NCBI GenBank assembly: GCA_013398175.1
Contig: VZRZ01004576.1
Coordinates: forward strand, 1,047,385-1,111,384
DNA: 64,000 nt
Source: Climacteris rufus
Lineage: Eukaryota > Chordata > Aves > Passeriformes > Climacteridae
Direction of reading: 5' to 3'
A program made the position numbers and the translations under genes. Positions 11,881 to 24,460 of this stretch are shown one piece after another (positions within the stretch are counted from its first letter, which is position 1; each line of letters starts with the position of its first letter). A model generated the notes under the pieces. The model searched no databases, was not told the DNA's origin, and was given only the letters and a program-made list of their open reading frames with translations.

Positions 11881-13239
11881 TGAAAAAAATGTTAATTTAC
11901 ACAATGAAGAGAAGAATAGGATAGCACTAACATGCCTAGAAAAGAAATGTCTGTATTTTCTTTTAACTGCTTTGTAACTATTTCTCTGATGCTGTAAATG
12001 TTATTTGTGTTCATAAGATCATTATTATTTTGCATTAGATGCTTAAAAGAAAGCAGGGGTACCAGCAGATACAGCATTCCAGCTTACAAAAGAGTAATTC
12101 TGAAGACATGATAGCCCAGCAAGACTACCACAGAGTTTGAAAACCTAGAGAATGAATTGTGAACAATAATGACTTTTTGTTTTGTTTATTTAAGTACTGA
12201 GCATGTGCCATAAAAGAATAATAGATACTGCAGTTGTTTCAAATAAGCTGTTTAATGTTGCACTGGATGGAACTATGTATATGTACATCAGTTCTGGTAG
12301 GGCAAACTAGGACCTATACTTTTTTTTGATGAAATTATTACTAGAGTAAAACAAACTCCTTGTAATTTGTCTGACACTAAAAGGAAAAAACATTATTCCT
12401 AATTAAATATCTGTCCCTCCCTTAGCACTGTTGCTGAAAGGATCAAGCAGAGCTGTCTACAGGACCACTGAAAGAGTTTGCAGGCTGAAAAACTTGTGCA
12501 TAATAGTCTTCCTTGTGGTTTGATTCTATTTTTCAGTGTTTTGGTTTTTAGTCTAAGGGAAAGAAATCACACTGCATACATTTTTGAATTTTGTGGAATA
12601 TCTTAAGGCAGGAGATCAAAAGTATAGCTTTCTGTAAAAGTTTCTGTAGCTTGCAAGGCACCAGCATGGTAGAGTCCAAGAGCAGCTCTGCTATGGCTTT
12701 CTTACGTGTCAGTTTAATGAGTTCAGCCCTATCAGTGAGATACAGAATAAACCCTTTCTAATTCAACGAGTTTTGCTACTGTGGTGTTGAAAGGAATAAA
12801 GATCCTGTTCAGGTGAGAATAGTTCACATCCAGGGATATCTGCCAGCAGATCAGCAGGTAGAGCTGTATTAAAACCTTTATGTGCTCCTTTGTGAAACCA
12901 GGCATTTATAATGTTGACTAATTATGGTGTCTTCCCCCTGGTGCTCAATTATTCCTAGTTTTATGGGCTACTTAATGAAGCAAAATTCTCCATTAGTTTT
13001 TAAAATGTCTGTACCATCTAATGCTGGGGGCTGTCTTCTCAAAATGATGCCTGCCTGGACCAAAGTCATTTACTCTGTTGACAAAATGGAGGCAAGGCAC
13101 TGACAGAAGGAAATAATCAGCTCAAACTCCAGGAAGGAAAAGTACATTTTGTACCTTGCTGGTGAAAAATAAACGGTATGGGGTGATAAAACACCTCTTT
13201 GTGGAGACTCAGCCCATTTTGTTCTGCACCAAGGCAATG
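11881..13239. other. AT-rich unique DNA
   Basis: No gene, repeat or splice-site pair stands out. Open frames are shorter than 65 codons. Confidence 0.5.
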
Positions 13240-13375
13240 CAGATTAACAGCCCGAGAGGAGACAGGATCCCTCCGGTGGTCTCTGACCTGACAGCCCCGG
13301 CACCGTAGGTGAGAGGAGCCAGCAAGCTGCCCCTGCTGCCTGCTGCCCGTGCCCCAGCAACCAGGTGGCATCTAT
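13240..13375. other. Locally GC-rich segment
   Basis: About 135 bp are clearly richer in G+C than the flanks, with several CpG (CCCGAG, CTCCGG, CCCCGGCACCG, GCCCGTG). It is too short and CpG-poor for a CpG island. A donor-like GTAG then GTGAGA occurs on the plus strand at about 13310. Two overlapping minus frames (13117-13371, 13244-13462) are low-confidence shadows of this composition. Confidence 0.4.
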
Positions 13376-16300
13376 GAGCAAGGTCCTCAAGTGCCCTTGA
13401 GAGCAGGCAGAAAGTGTTTTGTTATGAGTCAAGGGGAAGGCTGGCATTGTGGCCCACCTCACAGAGCTTAGTCAACACTGAATTCTCTAAATATCTCTAC
13501 ATATCTCCTAGGTTCCCTGGCCACTGAGGAATGGAACAAAACAGATGTGGTTTTGTCTCCTTCCTCAAAAGGTCATTCTAATGTGGCACTGGTCCTTCTC
13601 ATTGAACATGTTCCCCTGTATTTCACTTCAGGTTTTCATGTGCTCACTTTGTGCTATTCCTTTTCCTTGCTCCCATACTGAAAATAACTATCTCCTGGCC
13701 TTTCAAGTTTGTTTGCTGCTAGTATTTAGGGACTGTGAATCAAAGTGTACTTTCACTTGTAAGTCTTTAATAATGCCTCTGATTTTGGTCATGGTATGTA
13801 GGATTTACACCCATGTAAATGAAATCAGTACATGACCCATGACAGGGGCTCCTTAGTGGTCTTTTTTTTTTAGCCTGTGTAAATTAACTTTACTTGAGTT
13901 TCCTCTCAGGATGGCATAAATTATGAGACAAAAACCTATAATTCACTGCTAGGCGAGCAGTAGTTACTCCCCCTCTACCACTTTCCTGCCAAAATTATGG
14001 GAGAATAGCTGGTGATCTCAGCTCATATTTGCATTGCATGGACAAGAATAAGACAGAAAAATGCTTGCTCAGGCAGCATGAAAACATGCACCCATTGTTG
14101 CCACTGCCTTGCTTTCAATGGGAAATCCATTGGAGAGCAGAGGCACTGTCTGTGCCCTCTTGCTTCTTTGTTTCTCTCAATGTCCAAAAGAAAGAATATT
14201 ATTGTCACATAGAAATTGTGTGCTGATAAATGCACAAAATATTATACTGATGTTCCTGGTTGCTGAAATTGCATCATCAAGGCTTCTTGGTCTTTTTCTT
14301 TCCTCTTCTTTGATTCAAGAGCTCACTGTGTAAATATTAACTATAGCTATCAGGAGGCAGAGGAGAGTTTCAAGAGACCTGGCCATTTGATGTCAACCCT
14401 TTAAATCATGATAATATTTCTTCTTGCACTGTGTTCTAAAGGTGATGCCCTGCACTTGGCCCACACAGAGACTGCTGCCTGATGGAAGCCCTAAAATATG
14501 CAAGGCTCATCATTCCTTTTGGTCTGAGGGCTACATCTGCAGATATTGAGACTGCCTGTGACTGCCTCTGACTGCTCAGCAGCCGTGCATCAGGCACCCC
14601 CTCAGAAGAGCTGGAGTGGCTCAGGTGTCAAAGAGCAGAGCTTGAGAGACAAGAGGCCCTGCAAACCCCCCATGTCACAGCAGCAATGTCACTGCATAGG
14701 CTGCTGATCAGATGGTGAAAGTGAAGAAGCCGATGACTATGTTGGCTGACACACTGCCTGTTGTACTGAAGTCAGATCAACCCAGCTGGCTGAAGATGCT
14801 CCTGGCTTCTAGCACAAATCCAGTAATTCCTTGCATTATGCAGGTGGACATTACAACAGCCTGGATTTTTTGGTTGTTTTGGTGATTGCTCAGCTTCATT
14901 TATATTTGCTAACCTATCATCATGCTTCTGAAATATGCTTAACCTTCTTTATTGACTTCCCAATGTAAAAGTATTATTATAAGCCCACCCATATTTGGCA
15001 ACAATGGGAGTTTTCATGTTGAGATTCATCCCTTACTCTCTGCTGAACTGTGAGAGTGAGTTACTACCTTGTAAGTGACTCACAGGTATTTATTATTCTG
15101 TGTATAAAGGTCAGGTTTTAATGTCCTGTGTGATATATGGACATGGCTCAAGATCAGGCAGTCTTGAATGATAGATCTTAAATTATGATCCTGTATAGGG
15201 AAGAAATAAGAAATCACAACTTTTGTTAAACAAGCCTGAAAAAACACTCACACATATGTGAGCTAGTGCCTGCCAATTTCAGAGGCTGGTTTGCTAAGCC
15301 ACTCATGGAGCCCAGTTCAGAGAACTGAGATGAAATTTTTGAAAGTCAGATTCATGGCTATGTAAGCTTGCTTCCTGCTAGTCTTTTAAAGTGGAAAGAT
15401 GCAGTGTTAATAGATAGCAGGGCTGACAGCAGGCTCTAAAAGGAGAATCCCCAAATACCAGTCTGTCTTGACATTCCCACATCTGCAGGAGACCTTACCT
15501 ACACCTGTGCAACAGAGTTGTTCTCAGGCACCTTGCTTCCTTATGCATGTGCATAGATTTTAGGCATTGTTCTGTTGAGTGTGTCAAAAACTACAGTACC
15601 TTTGTGAGTCTTCCTGCAAATGCACACACCCTGTGATACAATTTTCAAGAATTCATATCTCGGGCTCCAGTTCAGAAGGATGTTGAGGTAGCAGGAGGGT
15701 AGCAATGGCACTTCTCTGCTTCCTGCCTTCCTGCAGGGAGACAGGCCAGTGGTTACAAGAGATGCACGAGGAGTGTGGCTTTCAAGGATGGAGGCAGGAC
15801 TAAAGCACAACTCTGCTTTAAAGCACATCTCCTGCTGCTCCACCAGGTTGGCAGTCCCTGTGAGCTCTGCCAACAGTGCAATACTAAACAGTCCAGGGCA
15901 CTGTAGGGAAAAAAATGTTGAAAACTGGCTCAAAGATGCCTTCTTGTCTCTCCTACTGAGCTGTTCTAAGACAGAGTTTTGTGCAGTTGAAGATTTAGCC
16001 ACCAGCCTTATATTTTTAAAGTGTTTTATACAGGCGGTGTACTCACCCTCAAAAGACTGGAAATATAAGTAAGAAAATTTATGTGGTTTTATATCTGATG
16101 GAACTGAAATTCTGCTATTCTATTCTTCTGCTCTTAATGTTAGTGACGATTAGCTAAACCCTGCTCAGTAAGTGGCAGTTTTGAGTGTCAGCACCACCAT
16201 GCTCTGACTTTATTTAGAAATTAAAGATCTAAGAGATATTTGTTACATACGGCTGTTGTGGGTTTGGCTATCTGGAAGAAAATATGGAATTGGAGGAGAG

Positions 16301-17660
16301 TGTAATCCGTGAGCTGTTTCAACCCGCAGTTCTCTATATCTTTTACTACCTGAGAACAGGAGTTTTATGTGCTTATTTATACCAAGGCTGTGATAAACAA
16401 AGTGCAGAAATGCATAATGAAACTAAGATTGTGCAAAATTTTATTGAATTTGGGAGCTGGGACTTAAGTGGCAAACTGAGTGGCAATGATTTTAGTGACT
16501 TTCAGCTCTTTATGTAGATTTCTGCTACTGCACTTTCTCTGTCCTGTCAGTAGCAATGGGGTTATTCTGCGTTCATACTGCCATGAGGGAGAATAGAATT
16601 TCATGCAACTCTGTCTACTATTGGGAAAGTATGGTCCTTAGAAAAATAATAATAATATAATTAAGTGTGGGTTCAGTGTTTGACTGGAATATTCCAGGAC
16701 CTGTTATTCTTATTAATAGAAAAAATCCTACTTACTCTGTCATGTGTATGGAAATATGACTTCCTTTTAAACTGGGTAAGGAAATTACAGTAATGACATT
16801 GGTTATTTAGACAGGGAAATGTTAGCTGCTTGTAGAAAATGGGGGCTTCCTGCCCCTTTCATTTTGGATGCATTCTACAGATGTGGCCCTTGTTTTTAGT
16901 CTCAAGAATAATTATTTAGATTTGATTTACAGTTATGACACTTCTGAGGCAGTAAAGAAATCAGAACTGAAAGTTCTAAAAAAGTAATTTCTTATTGGTT
17001 CTTAAGTAAAAAAACAATTTTTGTGAATAACATGGTAATTAGGTACATCATAGGAATTAATGTTTTCCAGTGTTGCCTAAGTACCTGCTGTATACATGAG
17101 TTCCAAAGCACTGTCTTTATCTAAATAGTAATTTCTTTTATCTCATCACTATCAAGCTGACTTAGGTAATATGCTTTGTTTCAACTGAGTGAATAATTTA
17201 TTTTGTTCGTTGTACACCCAGTTTACAAAAAAATTCTACCGTTTCTCCCAAATCAGTCTGAGAATTCAAAATAAGAACGTGTTTAAAATAGCCCCAAAAT
17301 GTCAAAATCAGACTATATTTGATGAAAACAAAACACGAGTATTCCTGTGTCTCAACATTTTGATTTTGCTTTTAAATCAGATAAAATCAGATTTTTTTCT
17401 GTCTCCATTGAATGGCATCTGGCAAATCTTATTTAGCGTTTCATCAGGGCTGTAGGGTGGATTTCTAGGAGTGAGTCCACACCTCTCATTATATATTGGA
17501 GGCATCTGACTCCTTTGATGCTTATCCGTAGGTGGAAAGGTTGCCCAGGAAAGATAATTTAGCAAAGGTATCCAGCCTTCAGAGAGAATAAATAATATGA
17601 AAAACCAAGATGACAACTCTGATCAAGCACTGTAGCAATCAGCTGGGCCCCCAGTAATTT
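13376..17660. other. Unique non-coding DNA
   Basis: No gene is recognised. A 10-bp tandem (GACTGCCTGT, GACTGCCTCT, GACTGCTCAG) lies at 14550-14579. The 153-codon minus frame at 15541-16002 and the overlapping 107-codon plus frame at 15749-16072 have no domain and face each other, which suggests chance. Confidence 0.5.
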
Positions 17661-18034
17661 CACAGAATCATATAATGGCCTGGGTTGGAAGGGACCTTAA
17701 AGATCATCCACTTCCAACACCCCTCCCATAGGCAGGGACACCTTTCACTGGACCAAGTGCTCAGAGTTCCATCCAACCTGATCTTGAACACTTCCAGGGA
17801 TGGAACATTCACAGCTTCTCTGGACAACCTGTTCCAATGCCTCACCACCCTCACAGTAAAGAATTTTTTTTGATGCTTAATCTAAACTTACTCTCAGTTT
17901 GAATCCATTCTTCCTTGTCCTGTCACTACGTCCTCTTGTAAATAGTCACTGTCCATTTTTCTTGTAGGCTCCCTTCAGATAGTGGAAGGCCACAATTAGG
18001 GCACTCTAAAGCCTTCTCTTTTAAACTGAACCAA
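17661..18034 (-). mobile_element. CR1 LINE 3' end, about 370 bp
   Basis: Read on the minus strand this is a typical avian CR1 3' part. It has the region around 'gccttccactatctgaagggagcctacaag', the 'gacaaggaagaatgg' block, 'ttactgtgagggtggtgaggcattggaacaggttgtcc', 'catccctggaagtgttcaag', and a terminal 'aaggtcccttccaacccaggccatt...gattctgtg' tail. It is 5'-truncated near 18034 within the segment equivalent to the last residues or start of the 3' UTR. Small indels and substitutions are present. Similarity to the CR1-Y/CR1-J type is from memory. Confidence 0.93.
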
Positions 18035-21000
18035 AATATTTTTTTTTATTTGAAAAAAAGCCAACCCAAAATCATTCCATGCAAAATGCCCTTGCCAAAC
18101 TACACAATTTGCTTGCATTTTTTTCTATTAAGATGTTGTTGAAATGTTTAAAAAGTGTTGGACATAATTGCTGTGTTTCTTCTCCCAAATTCCACGTGAA
18201 CAGATAGAACTCACTCACTTCTAGTAACAGTATTAGGGTTCTGATCTGTTGGTTCTGGTTAAAAAATTGTAATCCTTATAGCTACAGTGACAGCTGTATT
18301 TAATGCACAAAAGTTAGTGAACATGTGTGCTCTCCCTGGATTTATGAGAGGTCAGAAGCCTCGAGTAGCCAAGATTTCTGTGCCTGTAAGTGGTGTAACT
18401 ATCACAGCCATGTGCAGCAGGTGTTGTCAGGGCCAGCCTGGCTGGTGGCTCTACGGTCTTGGACCAGCATTGCACTGTAGAGAACCTGAGCAGATCTCAC
18501 AGCAGAGGAGGTCTTTGCTTGGCACAGGGTGTGGAGGGCTGGGAAATGTCCTCCTGCCTCCCCTGCCCACCCTAGCCCTGTTGCAGAACCTGCCTCATTA
18601 TTTATTCATTGGCATCAAAACTGTCTCTGCAGAGTGACATGCATAATGGAGACAGCCTTGGAAGTAAATAGCTCTCTGCACTTGCTAGTATACCTAGGCA
18701 ACATCATTAGATCATGTTTATAGAATTTATTCACTGTAATCTATTATGCAAAACAGAGAAATGTTTGGGTCAGATGGATGTAGAGGGTTTTGGAATCATC
18801 AGAAACATATTCTCTCCTCATTACTATTTACAAAAACAGAAAATTATTTCAAAAATCCCAATCTCTAAGTATTTCAAAATTAATTGCAATTTTTATTTTT
18901 GTGTTAGCCAAGCTTCCAGAAGCCTTTTTCACTTCCATGTGTCTCAGATTTTAAGAACTGTTGAATGAACTCAGAAATGAAATCCCAAGCTTAGCTGTGC
19001 TTTCATTTTTTTAGTGTCATATAGCGATAATCTCACAAGGATCCTAATAAATACAGGAGAAAAAAAGAATCAGCTAAATGGAGGATGTGAAAATGTTGTA
19101 GCCCAGTGCTATTACATAGGTTTTATACTTTTTTTCTGCCTGTTCCATAATAGGATATTTGCAAATTCTTCTCTCAGCAGGTTTTGAACATGAACTTGCA
19201 TTACTATTCTTACAAAATAATAAACAGTTTTGGGCTATAAAATCTCTCAAATTGTTTTCCACAGAAGGGATTTGCATGCTGACTCATTCCTACTATATTT
19301 ATCACCTATCGCCAAGCCACTGCAACTGCAGGATTTCTAATAAAGCTGTGGAAATTACATGCATTGCAATGGGAGTTGAATACATTTACATTTGTAGTAT
19401 TTTACCATTTCAAAATTTATGGCAGATTACCTTGTTTGTGCATGTCTGGACTTTAATGGTTATTTTTTATAGCAGAAAATAGTAGTTTATGGTGATATTC
19501 CCAGTAGAAGGTTTTTATGAATCCACCATATGGAGTATTACATAAAACTAAACTTGTATCAGCAGTGATTTTATGTAGAGTAAGACAGTGAACATTATCA
19601 AGAATTAGTGATTACAGAAAATGTGTGAAAACTTGACATTTTATGGATGTAGGGTTGTTTGGTTTTAGTTGGTTGTTTCGGTTTGTTTTTTTTTTTTTTT
19701 AATATATTTTAACTTCTATTAATAGCAGTCCAAATCCTTGGTTCTTCATACAGGAAAAATCTTCATTGTCTGCAGCAAATCCTAGGCAACTCAAAGCAAA
19801 TAACATTTACTGTAGCTGACCATCTCTCCTTGCCACTTCCCTTCAAGGTACCCTTCATGGAGTTGTGATGTTTGGCACAAGAGAGATGTGGTGATTTATA
19901 CAGGAGCAGACTAAGGAAGTCTGTAAAGTCTTCCCATTTTTCTGAACACCCCTGTCACTTCGTATATTTCAACCACAGCTACTTTTTTCAACATGGATGG
20001 TAGAAAATAGTTTTTTTCCCTCTAAAGGAAGGAAAAACTTCTGCTAGCAAAAGCTGCAGCCAGAAAAAGTATCACAATTCTGTAGGAGTACATGAAGATG
20101 AGCAAGGCTATTCTCATGGAAATATGTGTTTGAATAAGTATTGACATCAGGAGACTTTACACAGCTTTCTCAAAGAGGACCTCAAGGATTTGGGAGCCAT
20201 TCAGCCAGCAAAAAGAAATGTACCATGAAAAGTAGGTAACCAGTCACACCGAGGGAGCAGCAGATGGTACATCCATGAAGCAACTGTCAGTGCCAAGAGC
20301 CTGGCATGTTCTGCAAGGCTGGAATGTATCTGCCTCATTAATGGAGCAAGCACTTGGGCAGGGAATGTCTATGGAAATCTATATATGGTTGCAAATACAA
20401 GCTCTGAGGTTTGTATCTGAGATGGAAAGAAGATGGAAAGATAATGGGAAGGACAGCCAGCTGTAGGTATCCAATCCTGCTTCTTTGACTGGTCCCAATC
20501 CTGGCAGAAACTGCTGGGCAGCACAAAGCAGGTTTTGACTCCAAAGCACAGTGCATTAGGGACCCAGGTAACCACTGCTTTTCTACACTTTGCCAATCCC
20601 TGCATGACAGCTTCCTGGTTACATCAAACTGGTTTAGGAATGAGGGCATAAGGCCAGCTTTACTCACTGTGGGGAATTCACACATAAAGAGAACTGCATT
20701 TTCTAGCAGTAAAAAAGGCCCAAATCTCAAAGAACAGTCCCCCTTAGGACTTGGTAGCTATATCTGTACAATGGCATCAAAAGCTACCATGTGGGTTTGC
20801 TGTATATCTCTAGGGTAATTTACATGATCTGTGCAGAATTTCCTATTTTTGCTCATTTTCCTGCAGTAATCCTTCTGACTTGAGAGAGTCTTGAAATCAG
20901 AGAGGATTTCGGATCAGGGTGATAGGTATATATTGACATATCCTCCGTAGCTGTCAACATCTGAAACATCTCAATGTCACATCTCAATGTCATTTTATAA

Positions 21001-22038
21001 TCTTGTCTGACTTTTTTAGAAGACTGGTGTCTTTGTGGCTCAGAAATCTTGCCGCTTTTGCCTGTGGAAAGATGTTGCATGAGAGAGTTCACTCAGCCTT
21101 TTGCTCTGGGAGAAATCCTCAGCTGGTTTATGGGCTTGGAGACCCAGGAGTGTGTGCTACCATCACTGCTCCCACCAGCTAAGAAGCTGCCTCTCGGCCT
21201 CTCTACTGATTTGAATCATGCTCTCTCTGCTTTTTCATTAGCTGATGCATCATAGTCTTACAGCTGTCTTCTCTCGAGCTAAATTGCACACTAATACTGA
21301 ACATTATTGATTAAATGAGTCTACAAATGTCTTTTTAATACAGTATGGGTTGATCAGTCTTCTCAGTTAATGTGCAGCACCTCCAGTGGGCTTTAAAACC
21401 TAGTGAAGCAGCTTTTAACCAGATCTTACTGGGAAAGAAAAAACTGCCTGAGAGGCCGTGCTCACACACGTGCTGAGGTATGTCTTTTGGCAGTGGGGAA
21501 TTAGTAATTATTTCACTTACTATGCTAAAAGGCTCCCTGTGTTTCCAGATTTCGATTTTGGTGATCACAACTGCTGATTTTGCTCTTTGCAACTAAAACA
21601 ATTCACGGGACATTGTTGTTATATAGTGGCAAGGCTGCACTGTAACAGTTGAGCCAGTTTAGCAACTAATTTGGGGTTTTGCATTACATTTTTGGAGGAA
21701 GGGTTTCAAAGCTTTTCTTAACTTTTTTTTTGGCTTTTAAAAAATTTTTATATACACAGGACTATAATAACTACATTGCCCAAATTGGACATTTGATAGT
21801 AAAAATAATATTATATTGTCTGTTTCCAGTGGTTCTTTGCATTAGATAAACAGCATTAAGGATGACTCTAGTTTCTACCTCAACTAGTTAGTTATTGTAA
21901 TTTTTTTGCTTTCATTTCTTAGATTTAAATTCCTCTTTATCACCCTTCATGATCCAATCTACGTACAAGTATTGTTCTTCTTATAGCACAATAGGAAAAA
22001 CATGTTTGTGCTTTTGGGTAGGTGTCACATATATCTGG
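18035..22038. other. Unique non-coding DNA
   Basis: No gene is recognised. It contains a T15 run (19686-19700) and a perfect 13-bp tandem duplication of ACATCTCAATGTC (20966-20978 and 20979-20991). The 130-codon minus frame at 20338-20730 has no recognisable features. Confidence 0.5.
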
Positions 22039-22115
22039 TTTCATAGTATTATAGAAAATTGGGGTGAAAGAGCCTGGAGAGATAACCTATATCTTTCCTA
22101 CTCTATTTTAAACAG
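22039..22115 (-). mobile_element. Old CR1 3' tail (weak)
   Basis: The order 'catagtattatagaaaattggggtg-aaagagcctggagagataacctat' parallels the reverse complement of an old CR1 3' end ('catagaatcatagaat...ggttggaagggacct-aggagatcatct'). Divergence is high and only the block order and the tail repeat support the call. Confidence 0.4.
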
Positions 22116-22427
22116 AGAGATAAAAGTTAGGTTTTATATGCACATATTTGCTGAAATATGAACTTTACCTCAGATCTATGTGTTTAAGGCACAAATAAAA
22201 ACAGAACTCTAGTCCAAGGGAAGAGGTCTTGTGAGGGTATTTGTGCTTTCTGTGTACACTTTTCATGGGGGGCTTTGCCATACAGGCATAGCCAAAATCA
22301 ACCCCAAATATTTACCCTCCTTTGTCATTATTCAGATGGATGTCTACATTTCCACCAAAAATCCCCCAAACCTCAATGGAAATTGGTCAGTGTGGGTACA
22401 TTTAGTCTGTACAATGTTTTGAAAAGC

Positions 22428-22449
22428 AAATGAGTGGTTTCACTCATTT
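22428..22449. repeat. Perfect 9-bp hairpin
   Basis: AAATGAGTG (22428-22436), a GTTT loop, then CACTCATTT (22441-22449) form a perfect inverted repeat. The right arm is the start of the 18-bp tandem array that follows. Confidence 0.85.
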
Positions 22450-22494
22450 CTTAAATGACACTCATTTCTTAAATTTCACTCATTTCTTAAATGA
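22441..22494. repeat. 18-bp minisatellite, three units
   Basis: Three units of CACTCATTTCTTAAATGA lie head to tail at 22441-22458, 22459-22476 (ending TT instead of GA) and 22477-22494. Units 1 and 3 are identical, which points to recent expansion or replication slippage. Confidence 0.95.
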
Positions 22495-22496
22495 CA

Positions 22497-24367
22497 ACTG
22501 CACTGGGAAGTGGCAGCTGCAGGATGAGCCTCTTGTGGCTCTTCTTTGGGATGCTGGATGCAGCTTTGTGGTGTTAGAAAAACAGTAGAGAAATAAACAG
22601 TGAGAAAAGGAAGCCTCAAGTCAGAGCAGCAGGTCTGAATTAAATGAGAAGGTAGCAGCTGGAGAGACTGGGGAATGCACAGCAGCAGGAATAATATTGA
22701 GAAGGTGGTTGGTTCCTGCCCCTAGTCCTGAGGGATGGGCAGCTCCAGAATCCACGTAAGTCTTAAAAGATGGCAAATTTTACTTACACCTCAGTAAAGC
22801 AGTAAAGATTCCTTGTCCCAGGGAATCAAACGTTTTTGTCAGATCCTTTGAGCCATACATTAGCAAAGAAAGAGTGATAGTGCCACTCTCATCCCTGATG
22901 ATTCAGCAAGGAGCAAAACATGATAGCCTTTCTAACAAGGCTGTTATTCAGATATATCACTCGGTGTCCACACTCCAACTGCTCACTGGTTCAGAGTGTT
23001 AATGCTCTGCATATTGTGCTTAATAGAATTTTAAATTATTTTGATTAAAGTGTCAGGGGATGAAGATTTAAGATTGATCAAAACTACTTGCTTGTGCTGT
23101 GGCAGTCACTGTTAACCAGTGACTTCCAGAACATTATTACTGAGGCTTAAGTGGTGTAACATTCAGACATCAGAAATATGAGGAAGTACTTCTCCTAAGT
23201 TCATAATAGGGCACTGAAAGGGCAAGGAGTATACTTAAGGGATATACATTTCATAAATAGTGACTGGCTTGGGGTCCCAGTCCTTTATTAATGGAAGTTG
23301 ATAGGACCTTTGCCATTGCCTTCTATTCAATGCAATTCAACCATATACAATAAAAAAATAAATCCAGTACAGAAAGTCTTCACTTCTTTGAGCAGACATT
23401 GAAAGCATTAACATATGATTAGATAATGGAGAAAATAAATTATGGAGTCTTGTCTGATTGCGAAGTCAAGTATCTGGAAGTAGAGTCAGTCAGAACTAAG
23501 TTCTTGCTTTGGGGCTCCCCCACTTGGTGGGGGCAGAGGTCTGTTTAATATTTAGTGATTGTTTAATTAGGGTGGCAAAGAAAGATTAGGATGTTCCCAT
23601 CACATATAGCTTTCAGCTAGAGCAAAGTACTTCATCATACGTATGACTTTTAGTATGCAAATAAATCCACTGAAGCTAATGTAAGGAGAGTGTTTTGCAA
23701 TCCTTAAATGAGTACATGTGCTTCAGACATCCTCTGAGAGTACACAGAGCCCAAATTATTGTCTCAGCTACAGCTGTTGTTGTTATTTTGACCTGAATCA
23801 GAGTGCAGTAGCCTGGACTGCAATAACAATGCCATGAAACCATCTTCTATTCCAGTCTTCTTCAAGGTGATGCAGTGTTCTTCTCTGTTTTGCTTCTAAA
23901 ATAAAGAATAACAGTCTATACAGCTCTTGCTTGGCATTTCACTAGAAGATAATTGCTTAAGAACTCAATAGAATTTGCATCCACATCTGTAAATGACCAT
24001 ATGGCACTTGATGGTAGAATACCCTGTTTGGTACGCTCTAGTTGCCCGTGTTCCTTTCACAATGCGAAGCAGTCATAAACTCACCTTAAGTGGCTGCTTA
24101 AGTCAGGTTTATAGCCATCCTGAGTGACTGTGCTGCTGAAGCCACCTCTTGCTCTACACAGGAGGTTGTTGAAACACACACTTTGTTGAAATGACAAGCT
24201 TGATGTGAAATAGTGTTGTCTTCTACTTGGTGTAACCTAAAGAATAGTAATACTTGAAACTGCTACCGGCTGGAATTTTTCTATTAGAAGCAAGTATTTT
24301 GTTTGCTGTCCTGTTCAGCAATTAAGTGTAAGCTATACTAGCAACAGTTAAAGACCATTTACCTAAA
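22497..24367. other. Unique non-coding DNA with a C/G palindrome
   Basis: No gene is recognised. The only notable structure is a perfect inverted repeat at 23517-23533, listed separately. Confidence 0.5.
23517..23533. repeat. Perfect inverted repeat CCCCCAC-TTG-GTGGGGG
   Basis: Seven-base arms flank a 3-base spacer. The right arm with its flank (GGTGGGGGCAGAG) also resembles part of a CTCF or zinc-finger G-rich site. It lies in otherwise AT-rich DNA. Confidence 0.85.
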
Positions 24368-24460
24368 ATGGTTTAGTGGTGGAGTTGGCAGTGCTAGGCT
24401 AAGGTGGTACTTGATTTTAAAGGTCTTTTCCAATCTAAATAATTCTATGATTCTGTGAAG
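24368..24460 (+). mobile_element. CR1 LINE 3' tail, about 90 bp
   Basis: The segment matches the last 90 bp of avian CR1 on the plus strand: 'tggtttagtggtgg-gttggcagtgctaggctaa', 'ggtacttgat', 'ttaaaggtcttttccaatctaaataattctatgattctgtga'. It ends with the ATTCTATG-type tail and is strongly 5'-truncated. Confidence 0.92.

Noticed and set aside
15541..16072. 153-codon minus frame overlapping a 107-codon plus frame
   Set aside because: The frames lie antisense to each other with no recognisable features, typical of a stretch that merely lacks stop codons.
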